NCBI GenBank assembly: GCA_017407225.1
Contig: JAFQWY010000102.1
Location: forward strand, 1-42,476
Direction: 5' to 3'
Length of the DNA: 42,476 nt
DNA from: Clostridia bacterium
Lineage (GTDB): Bacteria > Bacillota > Clostridia > Oscillospirales > CAG-272
Part shown: in pieces, positions 1 to 8,236 of the stretch
Position numbering within the stretch: position 1 is the stretch's first letter
Layout of the letters: each line of letters opens with the position of its first letter
The notes under the pieces: model-generated
Told to the model about the DNA's origin: nothing
The model's input: the letters and a program-made list of their open reading frames with translations, nothing else
Database searches by the model: none
Made by a program: the position numbers and the translations under genes

Positions 1-1
1 G

Positions 2-1267
2 CAGGCGGACATTGCCCATGAACTGGGAATCCCCGTGGGAACTGTAAAGTGGCATCTGTTCGAAGCGAAGAAAGAGCTGAAAAGAGGTATGGACATGACA
101 CGACATCCCAGCGATCTGAAATTCAACCCCATAAAATTCAACTCCATCGGCATCAACGGCTCGGTGGGCAGCAAAACAACCGACGGATTCTTCCGCTCCG
201 TGATGAATCAGAACATCTGCTACGCGGTGCGGAACCGTGCGAAAACCATCAGCGAAATCGCCGACGATCTTGGAGTATCCCCTGTTTACATCGAGGAAGA
301 GGCGGACTATCTGGAAGAATACGGTCTGCTGAAAAAGGTCGGGGACAGCTACATCGTCAACTTCCTCATCAGCGAGCCGACCCGTGAGCTTCTCCTGATG
401 CAGGACGCCATGTACAAAAAGGCCGCCGCACTGTTCGCCCATGAACTGTATGACGCGCTGATCTCCTCAGGACTGGCGGATGACGACCGGATCCTGTGCC
501 GGCAGAGCGGGGATCCCGTTTCCCTGACTTCTGTCCCGGAGCGCGACCGCAATTTCATCCTGTGGACTCTGATTCCCTGGATCATCGCCCAGTCCGGGGA
601 AGATACCTTTGAAGAGAAAATCTCCTTTGACTCCGTGGCGACAATCCGTCCCGACGGCGGTCACAACATCTTCCACACCACTGTTCTGCCGGACGATCTG
701 ACCCTCCCCGACGACTATGTATATATGAACGGCTGGTGCGGTCCCATGCGGAGCCGGAAGCACGGACTGGATCTGTGGCAGATTGACAGTGAATGGTCTG
801 ATCGGGGCGAGTTCCGCGGGCAGGAGTTCCCCGGAGAAGCTGTCCGTATTCTGGATCTGTACAACTATGAACAGGATACACTGCTCACCCCCGGCGACTA
901 CGCATGGCTGTGCGAAAAGGGGTATCTCAAGACCTGCGGCAACCCGGATACCCAGTTCAAGACCGCATGGCAGATCGTGATTCTGGAGGACACGGACATC
1001 AAGTCCCGGCTTCTGGAAATCGGATCCCGCCTGAAGGAAAAGCACGCCGCTGAATTTGACGCCCTGAAAGCGCCTTACGTGAAGGCGGTTCTTGACACCG
1101 TTCCGGCACATCTGCGGCGCATGAAGGAGTACGAGCTGCAGTATACCTTCCACTCCGACGGCTGGTTCCTCCTCCACTGCATCCGGGCACTTCTGGACTC
1201 CGGCAGGCTGAAGGAACCGGCGGAGCACCAGAGAAAAGCGCTGATGACGCTGATTCTTCCCGCATAA
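2..1267 (+). CDS. Sigma-70 region 4-containing regulator with long winged-helix C-terminal part (5' truncated)
   Basis: The reading frame is open from base 2, so the true start lies upstream of the window; 421 residues are visible. The first ~29 residues read as a sigma-70 region 4 helix-turn-helix (QADIAHELGIPVGTVKWHL, then a basic EAKKELKRG tail), as at the C-terminus of an ECF sigma factor. Instead of stopping, the protein continues for ~390 residues. Around residues 80-115 (counting from base 2) there is a second helix-turn-helix/winged-helix-like stretch (KTISEIADDLGVSPVYIEEE, then YLEEYGLLKKVGD), followed by a mostly helical region of unknown function. No membrane segment is seen. The gene would be an ECF-like sigma factor or DNA-binding regulator with a C-terminal extension that could act as a sensor or intramolecular regulator (inference). 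It ends at a bidirectional terminator facing the convergent leftward operon. The missing N-terminus prevents confirming region 2. Confidence 0.75.
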   Translation, partial: QADIAHELGIPVGTVKWHLFEAKKELKRGMDMTRHPSDLKFNPIKFNSIGINGSVGSKTTDGFFRSVMNQNICYAVRNRAKTISEIADDLGVSPVYIEEEADYLEEYGLLKKVGDSYIVNFLISEPTRELLLMQDAMYKKAAALFAHELYDALISSGLADDDRILCRQSGDPVSLTSVPERDRNFILWTLIPWIIAQSGEDTFEEKISFDSVATIRPDGGHNIFHTTVLPDDLTLPDDYVYMNGWCGPMRSRKHGLDLWQIDSEWSDRGEFRGQEFPGEAVRILDLYNYEQDTLLTPGDYAWLCEKGYLKTCGNPDTQFKTAWQIVILEDTDIKSRLLEIGSRLKEKHAAEFDALKAPYVKAVLDTVPAHLRRMKEYELQYTFHSDGWFLLHCIRALLDSGRLKEPAEHQRKALMTLILPA

Positions 1268-1276
1268 GCAAACGAA

Positions 1277-1314
1277 AACTGCTGTATTCTGTCTGATGAC
1301 AGTGTACAGCAGTT
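1277..1314. terminator. Bidirectional intrinsic terminator between convergent genes
   Basis: A perfect 10-bp inverted repeat (AACTGCTGTA at 1277-1286, TACAGCAGTT at 1305-1314) encloses a second 5-bp stem (CTGTC/GACAG) with a TGAT loop. It is followed on the + strand by a T-rich run (CTTTTCTT) and on the - strand by TTTTCG. It sits between the stop at 1267 and the stop at 1321, so it can end both transcripts. Confidence 0.9.
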
Positions 1315-1320
1315 CTTTTC

Positions 1321-1785
1321 TTATTTCACAGGCACTTTTGCCACGATTTTGCCGTAGGTTTCACATTCCTCACCCAGCTTTGCAGCGGGAGAATGGGCGT
1401 CATCGGGGAAGGTAATCATGAAGTATCCGGGCGTCAGGGTGAGAAAATCCCCTCTGCCTTTCAGGAGCACCAGATCTTTCTCCGGCATATCCTCGGTGAC
1501 GGTCAGGTTCTTCACATCCGCGTACCCGATCCGCTCGCCTCCCCAGATCACGAAATGAATGTCGATGTACTTGTAATGTGCCTCGAACGCCGCGCCCTCT
1601 GCGGGATGGGTAGTGACGGGATGGGTCTTCATGATGACGCCGCCGCCGATTTCCACATCCCCTTCGGTGAATTCACCGGATGCGGTATAGGCTTCCAGTG
1701 CATCTGCGCAGTAGTCAAGGGCGGACCGGATGCCGCCGCCGAGACCCTTGTAAAGATGCCGGTTTCTGATGTGATCGAGAATCAT
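1321..1785 (-). CDS. YhcH/YjgK/YiaL family protein (DUF386, cupin-like)
   Basis: This 154-residue protein has the family's usual length and opening (MILDHI...LYKGL). Its central signature FEAHYKYIDIHFVIWGGERI corresponds to the FEaHrkYiDiqyvleGeE core that builds the cupin-like metal pocket. Family members sit with sialic acid, beta-galactoside and pentose genes; proposed roles include handling of sugar intermediates, but the reaction is not settled for this branch. The protein should be cytosolic. Its ATG overlaps the stop codon of the PnuC-like gene by 4 nt (ATGA) and the RBS GGAGGT lies inside that upstream gene, so the two are translationally coupled. It is the last gene of a leftward three-gene operon ending at the hairpin 1277-1314. 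Confidence 0.85.
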   Translation of the reverse strand: MILDHIRNRHLYKGLGGGIRSALDYCADALEAYTASGEFTEGDVEIGGGVIMKTHPVTTHPAEGAAFEAHYKYIDIHFVIWGGERIGYADVKNLTVTEDMPEKDLVLLKGRGDFLTLTPGYFMITFPDDAHSPAAKLGEECETYGKIVAKVPVK

Positions 1786-2489
1786 GCTTTTACCTCCGTT
1801 GTTTCGGGTGTTTTCTCCGCCGCGCGCTGTTCCCGGTACAGCTTCCGTGCCCGGAAGAACGCGGTGCAGATGCAGGTGAAGGAATACAGGGTGAAGATCA
1901 GGTAGGTGATCTGCTCGGGATTTTCTTTCATCATGGCAATGTACAGCCCGATGTTCAGAAGGGACGACGGGATCATCAGCACCGTGTATTCAATGAACGC
2001 AAACATGGTCAGCACGGACACCAGAATTCCCATCAGGGTAATGGTGCTGTCGAAAATCACATAGCCCGATCCCACGGCTGTGAGAATCGCGGACATTGCG
2101 CACCAGACGAGAATCATACCCACAGTGAGAAGTCCCCGCTGCTTCCATGTCATGGCTTTGAACACCGTGGACTGTCCCCAGGGATTCTTCCGCCATTTCA
2201 GGAAGGTAATCAGCTGCAGGGGGCAGGAGAACAGCACCGCGTACACAGCGGAGCCGTACAGCTCATAGTACACGTACACCAGCGCGTACAGGAGGGAGTT
2301 GAACCCACCAAGGAGGCTGGCATATCGGTTGACCCTCGACTGCAGCAGGGAGATCACAAGGGAGATGTACAGGGGCAGAATCCGCAGAAAGGACTGTTTG
2401 AAGAGTATCCCCGTCACCGTGATCCCCACCGCTGTGACAATGAGCAGAATTTTCAGAATATGCTGTCTGAGAAAGTCTTTGAGTTTCAT
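1782..2489 (-). CDS. pnuC: PnuC-like nicotinamide riboside/vitamin transporter
   Basis: This 235-residue integral membrane protein has seven or so hydrophobic segments, an N-terminal KLKDFLRQH leader and a PnuC-like loop (PLQLITFLKWRKNPWG, residues ~85-100) before a WKQRG segment. PnuC proteins are facilitators for nicotinamide riboside, trapped inside by phosphorylation; relatives carry other vitamins. The length fits the family. The ATG at 2489 is preceded by a modest RBS (GAGGCGG), 12 nt after the flavoprotein stop, and the 3' end overlaps the YhcH-like gene. No riboswitch or kinase partner is seen nearby, so the substrate is uncertain. The C-terminal tail (REQRAAEKTPETTEVKA) is charged and probably cytoplasmic. 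Confidence 0.75.
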   Translation of the reverse strand: MKLKDFLRQHILKILLIVTAVGITVTGILFKQSFLRILPLYISLVISLLQSRVNRYASLLGGFNSLLYALVYVYYELYGSAVYAVLFSCPLQLITFLKWRKNPWGQSTVFKAMTWKQRGLLTVGMILVWCAMSAILTAVGSGYVIFDSTITLMGILVSVLTMFAFIEYTVLMIPSSLLNIGLYIAMMKENPEQITYLIFTLYSFTCICTAFFRARKLYREQRAAEKTPETTEVKA

Positions 2490-2501
2490 ATGCCGCCTCG
2501 G

Positions 2502-3848
2502 TTATTTTCTGTCGGGAATTCTTTCAAGCACCTTTTTGTAGGGCATGAGCATTCCCTCGGTCATCCTGCCGCCCATCATCTTTTTCAGCTTCGGGCTGGA
2601 CATCATGGCACCCACCGCGTACATTCCGATCATGGTGCCGGGCTTCTTCTGGGGGAAGTCGTACTGTCCGTGTTCCTTGTAGAACCGGTGGTCAGCTTTC
2701 ATCATGCCCTGCATCAGCCAGATCAGGTCGCGGAAAATCTTCATGCCGCCCACGCCGTAGAAATTCTGGGGCTGGGTGTACCCGGTATCCAGAGCGCGGC
2801 ACAGGGTCTTCGCCATTTTGTCAATCTCTCCGTCGGGATCACGTTCATCGGTGGCTACGCCGCAGAGGTAGTTCTGTCCTACCTGTGCACGTCCTTCCAC
2901 GATCATCTGCAGGTTGAATTCACGGGAATAGGGACCGCTGACGATGTACCCGATGGGCATTCCCATGGTCACGGTACGGTGTCCGTTGCAGAACTGACGG
3001 TCGTCGTACATTTTGAACCGTGCACCCATGGAGTGATCCTTCACGGTGAAGGCGTACACGATGGCGTCCGCGGTCTGCAGATCGTTCCGGAGGAAGCTGT
3101 CGAATCCGTCGGTGTAGATGCACTTGCCGTCGGCGGCGCAGTTGAAGCACCCCAGGCATCCGCCACGGAAGGGGTAGTCTCTCAGATTCACCACACGCAC
3201 ATCCCGCTCACATACAGCGGCAAAGCGCGCGATCATGCTCCGCAGTCCGATGTCCTCCTCGGCATAGTCGGAAACCACCACGATATCCCCGGGCTTTTCC
3301 TCAAAATTCACCGGTACGGACACGGGAGCGGGCTCAAAGTCCGGCTGTGCTTCCGGGAAGGATTCGTACACGTCGTTTTTCACGCACCAGACGGTGTGCT
3401 TCCAGAATTCCCGGGCTTCCTTCCGTCCCTTGTCTGACAGCAGATCGTCCATGTCGGCGGACAGCCCCCGCAGGTACTTCATCCCCAGATCCTGACAGTT
3501 GTCCTGAATATACCGATGTGCGGTTACGTCATAGAAATGCTTGGACGTGGTAATCTGGGTGGCAAACTTTCCCCTCAGATCCACGCCGCTTTCCTTGGTC
3601 AGTTCAATGAACCGGTGCAGCTGGCTGGGTGCGATGAAGGTGTACACCGGATAGGCGAACAAAATCAGATCCGCACGCTCCAGGGCTTCCGTGGCAGGGG
3701 CAAAATCCCGCTCCAGTGCCTTGATTCTGTGACCGGCGTTGAGAATTTCAAACTCGTGATGACGGCAGCATTTCTGCAGGTACAGCACCGTCTGCAGCGT
3801 GATGCTGTCTTCCCCCTTGGGACTTCCGTTGACAACCAAAATATGCAT
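2502..3848 (-). CDS. Two-domain flavodoxin-fold iron-sulfur flavoprotein (NAD(P)H-dependent oxidoreductase-like)
   Basis: 448 residues with two flavodoxin-like halves. The N-terminal half starts MHILVVNGSPKG, the FMN-phosphate loop of NADPH-dependent FMN reductases, and has FAYPVYTF near residues 64-71. The second half begins near residue 188 (DIVVVSDYAEED) and carries C231-x2-C234-x2-C237-x5-C243, matching the compact CX2CX2CX4-7C cluster motif of iron-sulfur flavoproteins. That suggests FMN plus a [4Fe-4S] cluster in an electron-transfer role in an anaerobe; donor and acceptor are unknown. The last ~120 residues have no clear domain. ATG at 3848 has an AAGGAG RBS. It is the first gene of the operon with the PnuC-like and YhcH-like genes and has its own promoter at 3883-3911. 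Confidence 0.8.
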   Translation of the reverse strand: MHILVVNGSPKGEDSITLQTVLYLQKCCRHHEFEILNAGHRIKALERDFAPATEALERADLILFAYPVYTFIAPSQLHRFIELTKESGVDLRGKFATQITTSKHFYDVTAHRYIQDNCQDLGMKYLRGLSADMDDLLSDKGRKEAREFWKHTVWCVKNDVYESFPEAQPDFEPAPVSVPVNFEEKPGDIVVVSDYAEEDIGLRSMIARFAAVCERDVRVVNLRDYPFRGGCLGCFNCAADGKCIYTDGFDSFLRNDLQTADAIVYAFTVKDHSMGARFKMYDDRQFCNGHRTVTMGMPIGYIVSGPYSREFNLQMIVEGRAQVGQNYLCGVATDERDPDGEIDKMAKTLCRALDTGYTQPQNFYGVGGMKIFRDLIWLMQGMMKADHRFYKEHGQYDFPQKKPGTMIGMYAVGAMMSSPKLKKMMGGRMTEGMLMPYKKVLERIPDRK

Positions 3849-3882
3849 GGCATACTCCTTACAGAATTATTTTACTGTCTTT

Positions 3883-3911
3883 ATTATAGCGCATCTACGG
3901 AAGAATTGCAA
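3883..3911 (-). promoter_or_regulatory. Sigma-A-type promoter of the flavoprotein-pnuC-yhcH operon
   Basis: Read on the - strand: -35 TTGCAA (3911-3906), 17-nt spacer, -10 TATAAT (3888-3883). It lies 35 nt upstream of the ATG at 3848 and just downstream of the metallophosphoesterase stop at 3916. Confidence 0.8.
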
Positions 3912-3915
3912 TAGA

Positions 3916-4887
3916 TTACCGTACCAGAATCCGCAGCACATGACCGGCCTGGGAGTTGTAGGGATTCCCTTCCAGCACATACTGGGGGATCCGGTACTCT
4001 CCGGCATCGATTTCCGCATAGTATGCACTGTGCCAGTGACCGCAGAACACGCCCCGGATCACGTCCCCGTTTTCCCGGATCAGGCGGTATACCCGGCGGG
4101 TGGCCTCATCGTCATTCCGGGTCGGAGAACCGATGGCACGGCGGAAATTCTGCATTTTTCCGTCACATGCCCACAGGGTGGGGTAGGCTTCGTCCTCCGG
4201 CACCCCGGTGTCAACCGGCTCATGCTGGAACAGGAGGACTGCCAGATGTTCCCGGCGCGCCTTCTCAATATCCGCCGACAGACGATTGTACTGGGAATCG
4301 GTGTAGCATCCCCGGCTGTTGTCGAGAGCGATACACATAGCCTTGCCGCCGATGATGCGGGACTCATAAAACATATCGTGCCGCCAGAATTTCTCCAGAA
4401 CCGCCAGCCGGCTCTCAAGGGAAGTCTGATCGGAAACGCCCGTCTGCATCTGCCGCACCAGCTCGTGACCGCCGAGACAGATCATGGTATCGGGATAGGG
4501 CTCCCAGATGTACTGTTCGGTCAGCTCCATGGCACCCTCGGACAGGTAGTCCAGAGTATCCCCCGTGATGACGACCTGATCGGCGAATTTCGCAAACGCC
4601 ATGGCCGCCTGAATTCCCTTCACCGATGCGGCGTTTGCCAGCCATTTCCGATGCTGCAGGGTCAGGGCAAGTTCTTCATTCTCCCGGTCATGCTCATTGC
4701 AGTAATTGAAATGCACATCCGTGATCTGGTCAATCTCCACGGTTTCTCCGCCGAGGCCCGTGTCAATAACGATTTCGCGGAAGTATACGCCGCTTTCCTT
4801 CACGCGGTACAGGGATCTGACACCCTCACCGCAGATATGCTCGGTTCCGCCGGCAAAATATGCCGCTCTTTCTTCTGTATTTTTCAT
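3916..4887 (-). CDS. Calcineurin-like metallophosphoesterase with GGHE in place of GNHE
   Basis: 323 residues with the ordered metal-binding motifs of the calcineurin-like phosphoesterase superfamily: TDVH (D57, H59), ITGDT (D110), a GGHE block (139-142), FQHEP (H222) and CGHWH (H284, H286). The usual third motif is GNH[ED]; here its asparagine, a metal and phosphate ligand, is replaced by glycine. Activity may therefore be altered, or the residue supplied elsewhere. No signal peptide or membrane segment is seen, so a cytosolic phosphodiesterase/phosphatase is inferred; the substrate is unknown. Start ATG 4887 has a GGGAG RBS, 24 nt after the DUF6198-like gene, so they form one operon. Confidence 0.85.
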   Translation of the reverse strand: MKNTEERAAYFAGGTEHICGEGVRSLYRVKESGVYFREIVIDTGLGGETVEIDQITDVHFNYCNEHDRENEELALTLQHRKWLANAASVKGIQAAMAFAKFADQVVITGDTLDYLSEGAMELTEQYIWEPYPDTMICLGGHELVRQMQTGVSDQTSLESRLAVLEKFWRHDMFYESRIIGGKAMCIALDNSRGCYTDSQYNRLSADIEKARREHLAVLLFQHEPVDTGVPEDEAYPTLWACDGKMQNFRRAIGSPTRNDDEATRRVYRLIRENGDVIRGVFCGHWHSAYYAEIDAGEYRIPQYVLEGNPYNSQAGHVLRILVR

Positions 4888-4911
4888 ATCAGTCTCCCAT
4901 TTCTGTCGGAT

Positions 4912-5595
4912 TTATCCGAAATATTTGCGCCACGGAAGGGCATCCGCAAACTCGAAATGCTTTTTCAGCAGAGCCGTACAGGCACCGATGATGCTGCCGT
5001 TGATGAGGGCACAGACCACGGTTCCCCAGTTCACGCCGATGAAGGTGCCGAATCCGAAGAACGCGAAGGACAGGATCACGCTGATCCCGCAGCTGATGCA
5101 GTCGTACACGGTCTTGACCTTGCTGATCTCCCATCCGTGTCCCACAGCGATAACCTTGACAAACAGTTCGTAGGCTTCCGGGGCAATGTAGGTGTGGAAC
5201 AGCAGCGCCACGCCCAGGGAGCAGACCACCATGCCGAGAATATACCACACAATCCGCCACACGATGCCCTCAGCGGGAAGCGCGGAACAGAGAAGCATGA
5301 CACCGTCCAGGGTAAAGCCGTAAATCACCGCAGTCACGAAGGAAAACAGGTACATCATCCTGAATTTCCGGGTCACGATGCCCAGAATCACCAGCAGAAG
5401 CGCCTGGAAGGTGTATTCCGCCATGCCGAAGGTGAAAAACGGCAGATATTCGGAAATCTTCACGTGGAGAATGTACGCCGGAGATACCACCATGGACATC
5501 CCGAATGCGGCTTTTTCCATCAGCGCCGTACCCAGTGCAAGGATCACGATGCCGAGAATATAGGCGGCTTCGGCGTATAAGGTTCGTTTTTTCAT
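4912..5595 (-). CDS. YczE/DUF6198-like integral membrane protein
   Basis: 227 residues with about five hydrophobic segments and the opening MKKRTLYAEAAYILGIVILA followed by GTALMEKAAFGMSM, which resembles YczE/YitT-type proteins (DUF6198) common in Clostridia. Conserved-looking polar spots are the loop GHGWEISKVKTVYDC and FGFGTFIGVNWGT. The function of the family is unknown; a small-molecule transport role is only a guess. The ATG at 5595 has an AGGAGA RBS. Its consensus promoter lies upstream at 5685-5713 with a strong hairpin between promoter and gene. Confidence 0.7.
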   Translation of the reverse strand: MKKRTLYAEAAYILGIVILALGTALMEKAAFGMSMVVSPAYILHVKISEYLPFFTFGMAEYTFQALLLVILGIVTRKFRMMYLFSFVTAVIYGFTLDGVMLLCSALPAEGIVWRIVWYILGMVVCSLGVALLFHTYIAPEAYELFVKVIAVGHGWEISKVKTVYDCISCGISVILSFAFFGFGTFIGVNWGTVVCALINGSIIGACTALLKKHFEFADALPWRKYFG

Positions 5596-5624
5596 AAGTA
5601 TCTCCTGAAACAGTCAGAAATAAG

Positions 5625-5674
5625 CAAAAAACAGCTTCGCGTGTTTGATATAGAAACACGAAAAGCTGTTTTTT
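5625..5674 (-). terminator. Strong hairpin with flanking A/T runs in the leader of the DUF6198-like gene
   Basis: The sequence AAAAAACAGCTT...CGTGTTT, a 7-nt loop, then AAACACG...AAGCTGTTTTTT forms a long stem ending in T6 on the - strand: an intrinsic terminator shape. It ends transcripts coming from the beta-helix/esterase gene (stop at 5710). It also lies downstream of the promoter at 5685-5713, so it may attenuate the DUF6198-like gene. Confidence 0.85.
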
Positions 5675-5684
5675 GATTCACGCT

Positions 5685-5713
5685 ATTATATCACACGCCG
5701 CGGGCTTTGTCAA
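5685..5713 (-). promoter_or_regulatory. Perfect-consensus sigma-A promoter with extended -10
   Basis: On the - strand: TTGACA (5713-5708), 17-nt spacer ending TGTGA, then TATAAT (5690-5685); the TGA gives an extended -10. The -35 overlaps the stop codon of the upstream gene (5710). The predicted start near 5678 is only a few bases from the hairpin 5674-5625. Confidence 0.85.
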
Positions 5714-8226
5714 CCGTTGATTTCGTATGTGGAATATTCCGGAGCCGTGTAGGGATGTGTCCGGTTCTGGAACATGACAAACCGCTTCTTTCCCCGGAGA
5801 TTATGATACAGCGCGGTCACCCCGGAGGGCGGACATACATAATCCCCCAGTCCGGAGTCGAGAACGGTCTCGCATCTCACCCGGGAAGCGAAGGATGCGG
5901 TGTCGTAGTAGTCAAGACCGGGAGCCGCTTCGGGACGCCATCCGCCCAGCTTTCCGGCTTCCACGGCTCTGAGGTCGCACAGCCACGGCTTGCAGATGAT
6001 GAGCTTGTTCACGCCGGAATCCAGAGCCGCCGCCGCAGTGGCCTGGAATGCCCCCATGCTTCCGCCGGATACCGTCACATTCACACCGTCCCACTGGGGC
6101 AGAGTCCGGCAGTAGCGGATTGCCTGCAGAACCCGGAGAACCATGTACCTGAAGTATACGGTATCGGGATTCCTGTTTTCCTCGCGATTGAAGCCGAATC
6201 CCCGGTACACGTCCTTCTCCAGCTGCTTGTAATACTTCAGAGGTCTGCCGTTTTCCAGTCCGTGGGGATTGATGTACAGCTGAATGGCGTGAGCCTTGGT
6301 GGGAATGGGCGCGGATGCCACACTGTATCCCATGCAGCTGACAATGATGGGCAGGGATTTTTCCGGTGCATTTTTCGGAATCCGCAGATATCCGGACACC
6401 GATGCAGGTCCCGGGCAGGCGATCTTCATGTCATACACGTCATCCCCCGGATCTCCGCATCGGAACAGATTCTTCTCAATTACATCGGGCTTCACCGGAT
6501 CCAGTTCCTCCCGGATCACGGTCTGCCAGAATTCGTCGAAATCTGCGGGAATTTCCCCGGTCTGGGTGATTTCGTCAAATCCCACGCAGGCGCCGCCCTC
6601 GAAGATGTCGCACCCCTTCATGGGCTTGCCGTCCTCACCGCAGGCTTTCACGATCAGGTGGACGTATCCCGCCTTCTCAGGCTTCACGGTGTATGTGAAT
6701 TCAGATCCGCCGGGGGATACGCCTTCCTCTCGATTGCCGTTGTCATCCCGCATGGTGTATGCGAAAGAAGCACATTCCACAGGCTCGCCCTCATGTATCA
6801 GCTTCAGACGGAAGGTGATCTCCTCGCCGGGCAGGTATGTCATGGCATCCCGTTCCGTGGATCCGATGAAGTATGCGTTTTCCACCAGACGGTTGGGCAG
6901 CAGGCTCAGTCCCAGATCACTGCATCCGGTGGTTTCGCACCAGCCTCTGCGGAGTTCGTACGGATCGGGCATCGCGTTCAGATATTCCCCGTCTTCTTCG
7001 CCGTATTCTCTCAGGTAATCATCAAATTCAGCCGGTGCGAAGGATTTTCCGCCGATCCGGTTGAACAGCTTCCTGTTGTTGGTATAGTACCAGTTGTCAT
7101 GCATCTTCATCTGCGCCTCCGCTTCGGGGGAGATGATGGAGTACATGGCCGCCCCTGCCGCATCCAGGAACGTGTTCTCGCTGATGTCCAGGCATCCGCC
7201 CTCGGTGGCTTCGGGAATCCGCCACATGAACAGGTGATGTCCCATGGGCTGGGGATAAATCTCGGAGGAGCGGGGCTTGGTATCGCCGTATCCGGAGAAG
7301 CCGTATCCCGCGTACACGCAGGTATTTCCGGTGAACGAGGAATTCACGGACATCTTATCCCGTCCCTCGTAGGCACCCATCCCGTAGTTGGCGAAGAAAT
7401 TGTTCCGCATAACGAGATTGTGTGCTGGCTGACACTTCGCCGATCCCTGATGGGTGATGCAGGAGTCGAAAATTTCGTTGAAATAGCAGTCCTCGATGAG
7501 GATATCGTCGCCCTGTTCCCAGAATTCAACGGCGTTGCCGAAGCGGATTCTCAGGTTCCGGTTCCACACCGAGCCGCCGATGAAGCAGAAGGAACACCGG
7601 CGGATAATCATGTGGTGGGAGCCGCCGGACATGGCGTGAACGCCGCTTCCGAAGAATCCCAGATCCTCCGTAATGGTATAGGGCACATTGTTTGAGAGAT
7701 TTCTCCTGCCCCACAGAGCGCACTCGATGTGACGGTATACCTGACCGGGGTTGCCCACGCTGTACACCAGCACCTTCACTTCCTCGGGAACGGTTTTCTG
7801 CTCCGCCATTCCCATCCGGGTATCATGCCAGTCCCCCTGGGCGCACAGGTAGTCCTCTTCCCAGCGGAGAGTTGCGCCGACCGTGGTACCGTCCTGATTG
7901 GTGTAGATGAAATTGCAGGCTTCCGTGGGCAGATCCTTCGTGTACCGCCATACATTGGGTCTTTCCTCTGCCCAGTCCGCCGGATCACTCACGTCCGCGG
8001 AACCGACGAAAACCGGAATCTCCCCTTCACCGTAGGCACCGTAGGTGATGTATCCGCTCGCGTCCCCGGATACCCGGATCAGGCGGTCCCGGATCACGCT
8101 GCCCCTGCGGAACAGAACGCTGTCCCCGGGCTTCAGCTCCAGATCCGTATACGTCAGCCGCGCCGTTTCCGGAGTCAGCCCGTCGTTGCTCATTCCCCCG
8201 TGAATGGGGTCAATATAGTAAATCAT
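5710..8226 (-). CDS. Right-handed parallel beta-helix protein fused to a CE7-type acetyl esterase domain
   Basis: 838 residues without a signal peptide. Residues ~1-420 open with IDPIHGGMSNDGLTPETA and GDSVLFRRG, the typical start of pectate-lyase-like beta-helix proteins, followed by short irregular strands rich in N and G. A beta-sandwich-like linker follows (~440-540), then from ~555 a region like cephalosporin-C deacetylase/acetyl-xylan esterase (FDEFWQTVIREELDPVKPDV). The nucleophile elbow is GGSMG (S723), with likely acid D795 (GLGDYVCPP) and H824 (RTHPY); the D-to-H spacing is that of CE7. The inferred role is cytosolic trimming and deacetylation of imported oligosaccharides. ATG 8226 has AAGGAG and follows the sialidase-like gene by 10 nt. 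The polysaccharide target cannot be read from the sequence. Confidence 0.8.
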   Translation of the reverse strand: MIYYIDPIHGGMSNDGLTPETARLTYTDLELKPGDSVLFRRGSVIRDRLIRVSGDASGYITYGAYGEGEIPVFVGSADVSDPADWAEERPNVWRYTKDLPTEACNFIYTNQDGTTVGATLRWEEDYLCAQGDWHDTRMGMAEQKTVPEEVKVLVYSVGNPGQVYRHIECALWGRRNLSNNVPYTITEDLGFFGSGVHAMSGGSHHMIIRRCSFCFIGGSVWNRNLRIRFGNAVEFWEQGDDILIEDCYFNEIFDSCITHQGSAKCQPAHNLVMRNNFFANYGMGAYEGRDKMSVNSSFTGNTCVYAGYGFSGYGDTKPRSSEIYPQPMGHHLFMWRIPEATEGGCLDISENTFLDAAGAAMYSIISPEAEAQMKMHDNWYYTNNRKLFNRIGGKSFAPAEFDDYLREYGEEDGEYLNAMPDPYELRRGWCETTGCSDLGLSLLPNRLVENAYFIGSTERDAMTYLPGEEITFRLKLIHEGEPVECASFAYTMRDDNGNREEGVSPGGSEFTYTVKPEKAGYVHLIVKACGEDGKPMKGCDIFEGGACVGFDEITQTGEIPADFDEFWQTVIREELDPVKPDVIEKNLFRCGDPGDDVYDMKIACPGPASVSGYLRIPKNAPEKSLPIIVSCMGYSVASAPIPTKAHAIQLYINPHGLENGRPLKYYKQLEKDVYRGFGFNREENRNPDTVYFRYMVLRVLQAIRYCRTLPQWDGVNVTVSGGSMGAFQATAAAALDSGVNKLIICKPWLCDLRAVEAGKLGGWRPEAAPGLDYYDTASFASRVRCETVLDSGLGDYVCPPSGVTALYHNLRGKKRFVMFQNRTHPYTAPEYSTYEING

Positions 8227-8236
8227 AACAGTCTCC

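Noticed and set aside
3799..5580. 593-codon + strand frame across the metallophosphoesterase and DUF6198-like genes
   Set aside because: It spans two real leftward genes and their gap; its composition is not protein-like.
5707..7695. 662-codon + strand frame opposite the beta-helix/esterase gene
   Set aside because: The - strand gene has RBS, operon context and recognisable domains; the + frame has none.
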